Assembly: GCA_900112325.1 (NCBI GenBank)
Contig: FOLJ01000025.1
Span: 1 to 51,640, forward strand
Origin: Micromonospora sediminimaris
Lineage (GTDB): Bacteria; Actinomycetota; Actinomycetes; Mycobacteriales; Micromonosporaceae
Reading direction: 5' to 3'
DNA length: 51,640 nt
Positions 49,489-51,640 of this stretch are shown here, in pieces; position 1 is the first letter of the stretch; each line of letters begins with the position of its first letter. The notes below the pieces were generated by a model, which saw nothing but the letters and a program-made list of their open reading frames with translations, was not told where the DNA came from and did no database searches. The translations under genes were made by a program, and so were the position numbers.

Positions 49489-49581
49489 TCGTTTCCGGCT
49501 GTCATGATCTGCCCGGATCGCCTGGTCAGTCGGGGTGTGGTCGGGCCCGATCATGACCCCTGCTGACCGTCTGGGACACCG

Positions 49582-49604
49582 GCTACTGGCACGTGGCTGG
49601 CACG
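49582..49604. other. Candidate recombinase arm site, left
   Basis: GCTACTGGCACG followed after four bases by TGGCACG. The same 19 fixed bases with the same spacing occur at 51285-51307 near the other end, both in direct orientation, 93 and 72 nt from the respective att cores. Paired TGGCACG repeats flanking an element fit integrase/excisionase arm-type sites. Confidence 0.4.
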
Positions 49605-49645
49605 GCTGCGCAGAGGCGCGCGGCTGTCCGGCGGTGTGCGGCTTA

Positions 49646-49674
49646 CCGCCCCCGGCCTGTCGGGCCGGGGGCGG
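49646..49674 (+). terminator. Terminator in the element remnant
   Basis: CCGCCCCCGGCC (49646-49657) pairs with GGCCGGGGGCGG (49663-49674) over a 5-nt loop and is followed by CTTTCC. It would end a plus-strand transcript whose gene is now absent, or insulate the VapBC pair. Confidence 0.75.
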
Positions 49675-49771
49675 CTTTCCGTGCCGCCGGCTCTCCGCGC
49701 GGCCGAGTGACGCTGGTGTCGGTGGTGACCGTGCGACAATGGGCGGCGGTGTGTGATGGAGGAGGTGGGTC

Positions 49772-49972
49772 GTGATGTCGAGCAACGCCGAGCGGATGCC
49801 CGAGTGGCCGACCGCTGAGCACGTGCCGGCCGAGGAGTTGGCCCGCCGGCAGGGTGTGCGGCCGGTCGCCTCCGTTGACGACCTGGCCCGCCCGGATCTG
49901 TTCGAGTCCGACGAAGAGCTGGACGACTTCCTCGCCGACCTGTACGCCTCTCGGCGGGCCAGTGCCGCGTGA
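49772..49972 (+). CDS. Antitoxin partner of the PIN toxin
   Basis: 66 aa, acidic. The middle reads RRQGVRPVASVDDLARPDLFESDEELDDFLADLYASRR, the toxin-wrapping tail common in antitoxins of FitB/VapC-type toxins; I see no clear DNA-binding domain in the first 25 residues. A strong GGAGGAGGT precedes the start: GTG 49772, or ATG 49775. The stop overlaps the toxin start (GTGA), the usual antitoxin-toxin order. Confidence 0.82.
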   Translation: MMSSNAERMPEWPTAEHVPAEELARRQGVRPVASVDDLARPDLFESDEELDDFLADLYASRRASAA

Positions 49973-50373
49973 GCCTGGTCGTCCTGGACACCGACGTCGC
50001 GTCGGCGATCCTGCGGGGCCGCCTGCCTGACCGGCTTCGTGCCCGGCTGGCCGGTAAGACCCTGTGCATCACGTTCGTCACGCTCGGCGAGTTGACCAAG
50101 TGGACCGTGCTGCGGAGCTGGGGGCCGCGCAAGCTGGCTGACCTCGCGCAGTGGCGATCCGGGGTCGTGCTGCTGCCCTTCGACGAGGCGGTGGCGACCA
50201 CCTGGGGCCAGCTCCAGGCGCGGGCGCAGCATCGGGGACGTCCCCGGCCGACGAACGACTCCTGGATCGCGGCCTGCTGCCTGGTTGACCGGCTTCCGCT
50301 GGCGACCTTCAACGGCAAGGACTACGCCGATTTCGCCGAGTACGACGGCCTACGCCTGTTCGACGTCTCGTAG
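49969..50373 (+). CDS. VapC-family PIN-domain toxin (element-borne)
   Basis: 134 aa. Active-site acids are D7 in LVVLDTDVASAIL, E41 in TLGELTKW, Asp in PTNDSWIAACCL and Asp in FNGKDYADFAEY, so the four-acid site looks intact. RNase toxin of the FitB/VapC kind. It would help keep the element in the genome by addiction, which may explain why this part survived deletion. Unrelated in detail to the VapC at 25511-25939. Confidence 0.9.
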   Translation: MSLVVLDTDVASAILRGRLPDRLRARLAGKTLCITFVTLGELTKWTVLRSWGPRKLADLAQWRSGVVLLPFDEAVATTWGQLQARAQHRGRPRPTNDSWIAACCLVDRLPLATFNGKDYADFAEYDGLRLFDVS

Positions 50374-50606
50374 CTTCACCTCCCGCCCGCCGCGACCGGA
50401 CGGCGGCGATTAGTCCTGCCGGTCAGCGGCCAGCCGAACCCACACGCCCGGTGGCAAGCCGCGCAGCGGCGCGGCAGCCGATCGCCCCGACCTCGACGGT
50501 GGCCAACCGTCGTCGCGAATCGCCACGGCACCAGCCTCGGCCTGAGCCACCTCGTCGACGCGTAAATCGCTGTGAGAAGACGATGGCAGCCTCCTACCCT
50601 GGGGCT

Positions 50607-50810
50607 ATGCGGCGTCGCCAGGATCGGATTCGACGTGAAATCGGGTCGTTCATGAAGGCGTACGGACGTGCGGCGGCCGGCAACGGCAGCGACCCCAACG
50701 ACCGCCACTACAGCCGCAAGCTCGAAGCCGAGATCAAGCGGATGAGACCGGAAGACCTCGATCGCCTGCTACGCGACGAAGACGGTGACGACGACACCGA
50801 AGATGCCTGA
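50607..50810 (+). CDS. 67-aa small conserved-looking protein
   Basis: Highly charged and helical: MRRRQDRIRREIGSFMKAYG, NDRHYSRKLEAEIKRMRPED, then LDRLLRDEDGDDDTEDA. Similar small proteins occur with integrated elements in actinobacteria (by my recollection), but the function is unknown. TACCCT at 50595-50600 ends 6 nt before the ATG, again the leaderless pattern. The 233 nt before it hold no other gene. Confidence 0.65.
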   Translation: MRRRQDRIRREIGSFMKAYGRAAAGNGSDPNDRHYSRKLEAEIKRMRPEDLDRLLRDEDGDDDTEDA

Positions 50811-50843
50811 CCATCGCGGACCTCTCGCCCGCCGCGCCGGCCG

Positions 50844-51326
50844 ATGCCTGCCGGAGGCCGCCAGCAGGCCGAGTGCGGCGGGCGGGCCGCGCTTGCGCGG
50901 CCCCTTGTTTTCACCGGGGACAAGGGGGCGGTGTTGCGTTCCGGCAACTTCCGGCGCGCGCTCGGCTGGGCGGCGGCGCTGCGGGCGGCTGGCATGCCAG
51001 ACGGGTTCCACTTCCACGATCTGCGGCACACCGGCAACAACCTGGCGGCGGCGACCGGGGCCAGTACCCGTGACCTGATGCACCGGATGGGTCACGCCAG
51101 TATACGGGCGGCGCTGATCTATCAGCACGCCAACAGCGAGCGGGACCGGGAGATCGCCGACGCCATGGACCGCCGCATCACCAAGCAGACGAAGCGCGCG
51201 ACGGCCAAGGCCAAGCAGAAGCCGACCAAGGGCAAGAAAGCCACGCGGCCGGCACGTAAGACCGCCTCCGACGGCACGGCCGGCGCTACTGGCACGCCAA
51301 TGGCACGCAAGATCAAAGAGAGCTGA
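50844..51326 (+). pseudogene. C-terminal stump of a tyrosine recombinase (integrase)
   Basis: The frame from about residue 20 reads LVFTGDKGAVLRSGNFRRAL, then FHFHDLRHTGNNLAAATGAS, LMHRMGHASIRAALIYQHAN, which is the Arg-His...His...Tyr catalytic end of phage-type integrases, with a long basic Lys/Thr/Arg tail (TKQTKRATAKAKQKPTKGKK). The N-terminal DNA-binding and first catalytic Arg regions are missing, as a full enzyme is 350-450 aa. It lies 53 nt from the tRNA att site, the normal integrase position. It cannot be active alone. Confidence 0.88.
51285..51307. other. Candidate recombinase arm site, right
   Basis: GCTACTGGCACG, four bases, TGGCACG, matching the left site at 49582-49604 except for the four spacer bases. 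It overlaps the 3' end of the integrase stump. See the left site. Confidence 0.4.
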
Positions 51327-51379
51327 GACGAGAACGGCCCAGGTTCGGCGATCATGCCGTTCACCTGGGCCGGAGTTCG

Positions 51380-51453
51380 TGGAGCGGGCGACGGGAATCG
51401 AACCCGCACCGTCAGTTTGGAAGACTGAAGCTCTGCCATTGAGCTACGCCCGC
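51380..51453 (-). tRNA. tRNA-Gly(TCC)
   Basis: On the minus strand the gene runs 51453 to 51380. The acceptor stem GCGGGCG pairs with CGCCCGC, the D loop has AGCTCAATGGCAGAGC, the anticodon stem TCAGT/ACTGA holds loop CTTCCAA (anticodon TCC), and the T arm is GCGGGTTCGAATCCCGT. The 3' CCA is encoded (TCCA at the end). Its 3' 45 nt are duplicated at 49444-49488 as an att site. Confidence 0.96.
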
Positions 51454-51548
51454 GTACACCCGGAGGACCGGGTGCGCCCGACAGCCTACCCAATACCCGC
51501 GGCAGCCGCGCGGCCGTATCCCCGTGCCGCGCCTGCGCGTCGATCCTC

Positions 51549-51602
51549 GCAACATGCGGCATGTTGCGGTCTCACGAGGCCGAGAAACCGCAACATGCCG
51601 CA
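51549..51602. repeat. Nested palindromes upstream of tRNA-Gly
   Basis: GCAACATGC (51549-51557) and GCATGTTGC (51559-51567) form a 9-bp palindrome with a 1-nt centre. The overlapping TGCGGCATGTTGCGGT (51555-51570) pairs with 51587-51602 (16 bp, 16-nt loop). The two hairpins exclude each other. It lies about 100 nt upstream of the tRNA and may be a terminator or an operator; no gene is visible around it. Confidence 0.75.
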
Positions 51603-51610
51603 AACTGCGC

Positions 51611-51640
51611 CCGCCGACCCGCCGACCCGCCGACCCGCCG
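51611..51640. repeat. 8-bp tandem repeat running off the window end
   Basis: CCGCCGAC is repeated 3.75 times to the last base and may continue beyond the window. Too short and simple for a CRISPR; likely a slippage-prone microsatellite. Confidence 0.85.

Larger units (their letters stand above)
49444..51424. mobile_element. Remnant of an integrated element in tRNA-Gly(TCC)
   Basis: The ends are a 45-bp exact direct repeat, 49444-49488 and 51380-51424, equal to the 3' part of tRNA-Gly(TCC) from the encoded CCA to the anticodon loop. This is the classic att duplication left by tyrosine-recombinase elements (AICEs, pSAM2 type). The ~1.94 kb unit holds a terminator, a VapBC-type pair, a 67-aa gene and a recombinase stump next to the tRNA. 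Replication, transfer and excision genes are gone, so most of the element has been deleted. The 49489-49771 stretch before the antitoxin has no gene but carries the terminator and a candidate arm site. Confidence 0.88.

Noticed and set aside
51611..51640. CRISPR-like repeats
   Set aside because: 8-bp perfect tandem units with no spacers. No cas genes or spaced repeats were seen anywhere in the window.

Overview
The window is very GC-rich actinobacterial chromosome, most like Micromonospora or a close relative (Micromonosporaceae). The evidence is GC-biased third codon positions, many GTG starts, GTGA/ATGA stop-start overlaps, several apparently leaderless genes, and actinobacterial families: a trehalose-phosphatase/GH15 fusion, DUF5130, an Eis-type acetyltransferase, a class F sortase, an Rv2466c-like thioredoxin-fold protein and a mycobacterial-type RpiB. 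Assignments rest on reading translations and motifs; no database search was run.

Layout. 0.3-4.4 kb: otsA plus trehalose-phosphatase/GH15 (minus strand). 4.7-8.2 kb: ettA, a hotdog thioesterase, a hypothetical and a YbjN-like protein (plus). 8.3-11.4 kb: truncated globin, MFS transporter, MscS channel (minus). 11.7-12.2 kb: HNH nuclease. 12.4-13.8 kb: class F sortase and a secreted, membrane-anchored protein. 13.9-25.3 kb: an Lrp/AsnC regulator divergent from an eleven-gene tryptophan/kynurenine operon. It encodes kynA, kynU, kmo and the whole 3-hydroxyanthranilate meta-cleavage route to pyruvate and acetyl-CoA; only a kynurenine formamidase is missing. 25.3-25.9 kb: a VapBC pair. 26.0-28.2 kb: amidase, membrane protein, DUF5130. 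28.3-36.9 kb: Uma2, PepN, a DsbA-like protein, DUF1015, RpiB, a small hypothetical, Eis and a membrane protein.

37.1-45.1 kb is the most unusual part. A giant (about 2,390 aa) TIR-like/NACHT STAND protein is divergent from a two-gene unit encoding a two-helix membrane protein and a DUF2610 protein. The C-terminus of the membrane protein and the N-terminus of the NACHT protein carry the same short motif (consensus Q-x-N-x-G-G-x-N-I-A-N-S/T-G-x-I). This is the arrangement expected if a receptor recruits a membrane effector by motif templating, as in amyloid-signalling NLR/effector pairs. I infer a candidate anti-phage or cell-death system.

45.1-48.2 kb: a NarL-type response regulator and DesK-like kinase divergent from a fatty-acid desaturase (DesKR-like membrane-lipid control). 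48.2-49.2 kb: a zinc-ribbon hypothetical and a 49-aa membrane peptide. 49.4-51.4 kb: remnant of an integrated element in tRNA-Gly(TCC), bounded by a 45-bp exact direct repeat, holding a second VapBC pair, a small conserved gene and the 3' stump of a tyrosine recombinase. The window ends in nested palindromes and an 8-bp tandem repeat.

Three dispersed hairpins (151-224, 12294-12367, 23140-23205) share an identical 26-nt loop core, but their stems differ in sequence while staying perfectly paired. They look like a mobile or regulatory repeat family sitting at gene 3' ends.
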